From: Deinococcus sp. AB2017081
GTDB lineage: Bacteria; Deinococcota; Deinococci; Deinococcales; Deinococcaceae
Reading direction: 5' to 3'
Length of the DNA: 64,000 nt
Assembly: GCF_034440735.1 (NCBI RefSeq)
Contig: NZ_CP140098.1
Span: 2,349,501 to 2,413,500 of the forward strand
The translations under genes and the position numbers were made by a program. Of the stretch, positions 63,435 to 64,000 are shown one piece after another; positions within the stretch are counted from its first letter, which is position 1; each line of letters starts with the position of its first letter. The notes under the pieces are model-generated. The model was not told the DNA's origin and did not search any database. It saw only the letters and a program-made list of their open reading frames with translations.

Positions 63435-64000
63435 TCAGTTCGGCTTGCCGTACAGGACGGGCAGGTTCGGGCCGGCGTGGGCCCGCAGCGCGGCGATCAC
63501 GCGGCTCACGGCGCGTTCGCGGGCGCGGCGCAGGTCGTCGTGCACCACCTGGAGCACGAACTTCTTCTCGTCGTGGTCGAACTCGACGTAGACCTTGACC
63601 TCGTACTCCTCGTCGCGGTCTTCGGGGATGTCGTAGACCGGCGGGGTGAGCAGGATGGACTCGGGCACGTCCTGGCCGTTCGCGGCATTCACGCGCTGCA
63701 CGATCCGCCGGTCCAGGGCATGCTGCATCGGCGCGACGCTGCTGGCCCCCTCGCGGTTGTCGGTGAAGTTCAGGGTGCTGAAGGTCGGGATCACTGTGGC
63801 GTCCACGTACGGGCTCAGCTGGGTGCGCAGCAGCCGCACGAGCTCCTTCTGCGGGATCAGGGTGGGCTTGACCCATGTGCTGACCAGCGCGAAGGCCGGG
63901 TGCGTGGGCAGGGGCAGCGCGGTCACCCAGCGGTGGGTGCCGTCCGCGTTCTCCTGCGCGAAGACCACCTGCGCGTCGTCCACGTACACCATCAGCGCCG
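63435..64000 (-). CDS. DUF2303 family phage protein, C-terminal part
   Basis: The frame is open to the right edge, so at least 188 residues are seen. PTLIPQKELVRLLRTQLSPY, TVIPTFSTLNFTDNREGA and VPESILLTPPVYDIPEDRD match the C-terminal two thirds of DUF2303 (YfdQ-like) proteins, which are normally ~270-290 residues, so the N-terminus is outside the window. Found in early regions of temperate phages; function not known. Confidence 0.75.
   Translation of the reverse strand, partial: ALMVYVDDAQVVFAQENADGTHRWVTALPLPTHPAFALVSTWVKPTLIPQKELVRLLRTQLSPYVDATVIPTFSTLNFTDNREGASSVAPMQHALDRRIVQRVNAANGQDVPESILLTPPVYDIPEDRDEEYEVKVYVEFDHDEKKFVLQVVHDDLRRARERAVSRVIAALRAHAGPNLPVLYGKPN

Larger units (their letters stand above)
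19524..64000. mobile_element. Siphovirus-type prophage, right end beyond the window
   Basis: Starts at the tRNA-Val half site and contains, in standard order, early, replication, packaging, head, tail, host-recognition and lysis genes on the minus strand. Separate hub, tube, tape-measure and frameshifted chaperone genes, with no sheath or baseplate wedge genes, indicate a long non-contractile tail. No integrase or repressor is seen; they should lie right of 64000 near the other attachment site. All essential late genes look intact, so the element may be inducible. Confidence 0.93.

Overview
The window is about 68% GC and reads as a Deinococcus chromosome (Deinococcota) carrying most of a siphovirus-type prophage. 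The assignment rests on gene content (RecQ with repeated HRDC domains, TypA, TerC, a split acyl-CoA mutase), GC-rich codon use, and several genes with a TANNNT box about 5-6 nt before the ATG, as in the leaderless promoters common in Deinococcus. The species cannot be named from sequence alone.

Bases 1-19478 are host chromosome: the end of an S10 serine carboxypeptidase, a DUF1622 membrane protein, RecQ, a membrane protein, a PAT-like acetyltransferase, a decayed gene fragment, TypA/BipA, an AI-2E-type permease, TerC, a second GNAT protein, an acyl-CoA mutase large subunit whose active-site residues look like isobutyryl-CoA mutase, GlgC, MiaA, Hsp20, a small protein, and two secreted lipoproteins (one Ig-like, one NPCBM/malectin/kelch).

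At 19479-19523 lies the exact 3' half of a tRNA-Val(TAC) gene on the minus strand, followed by its terminator. It starts abruptly at the anticodon loop. This is the signature of phage integration into a tRNA gene, so the prophage begins at about 19524 and runs past the right end of the window. The integrase and the second attachment site are not in view.

The prophage (19524-64000) is transcribed almost entirely leftward in tightly overlapping genes. From right to left: early genes (DUF2303, Rha-type regulator, ASCH protein); replication (an initiator with 13 in-phase 12-bp repeats inside its gene, a DnaC-like loader, a multi-HTH protein, a VRR-NUC nuclease); a LuxR-type HTH protein; packaging and head (TerS, TerL, portal, Mu F-like protein, scaffold, decoration, capsid); connectors; tail (tube, frameshifted chaperone pair, a tape measure with an M23 peptidase domain, distal tail, fibre, Ig-domain spike); then envelope lipoproteins, small membrane proteins, an M15 endolysin and holin candidates.

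Four plus-strand islands interrupt this order and look like morons. They are a pair of O-antigen-ligase-like membrane proteins with a small membrane protein (28252-31132, probable surface conversion), an AT-rich orphan (42563-42892), a 244-residue protein with a helical pattern reminiscent of HEPN-type proteins (55892-56626), and a two-gene unit with its own terminator next to the attachment site (20074-20629). These are the best places to look for undescribed lysogenic-conversion or anti-phage functions.
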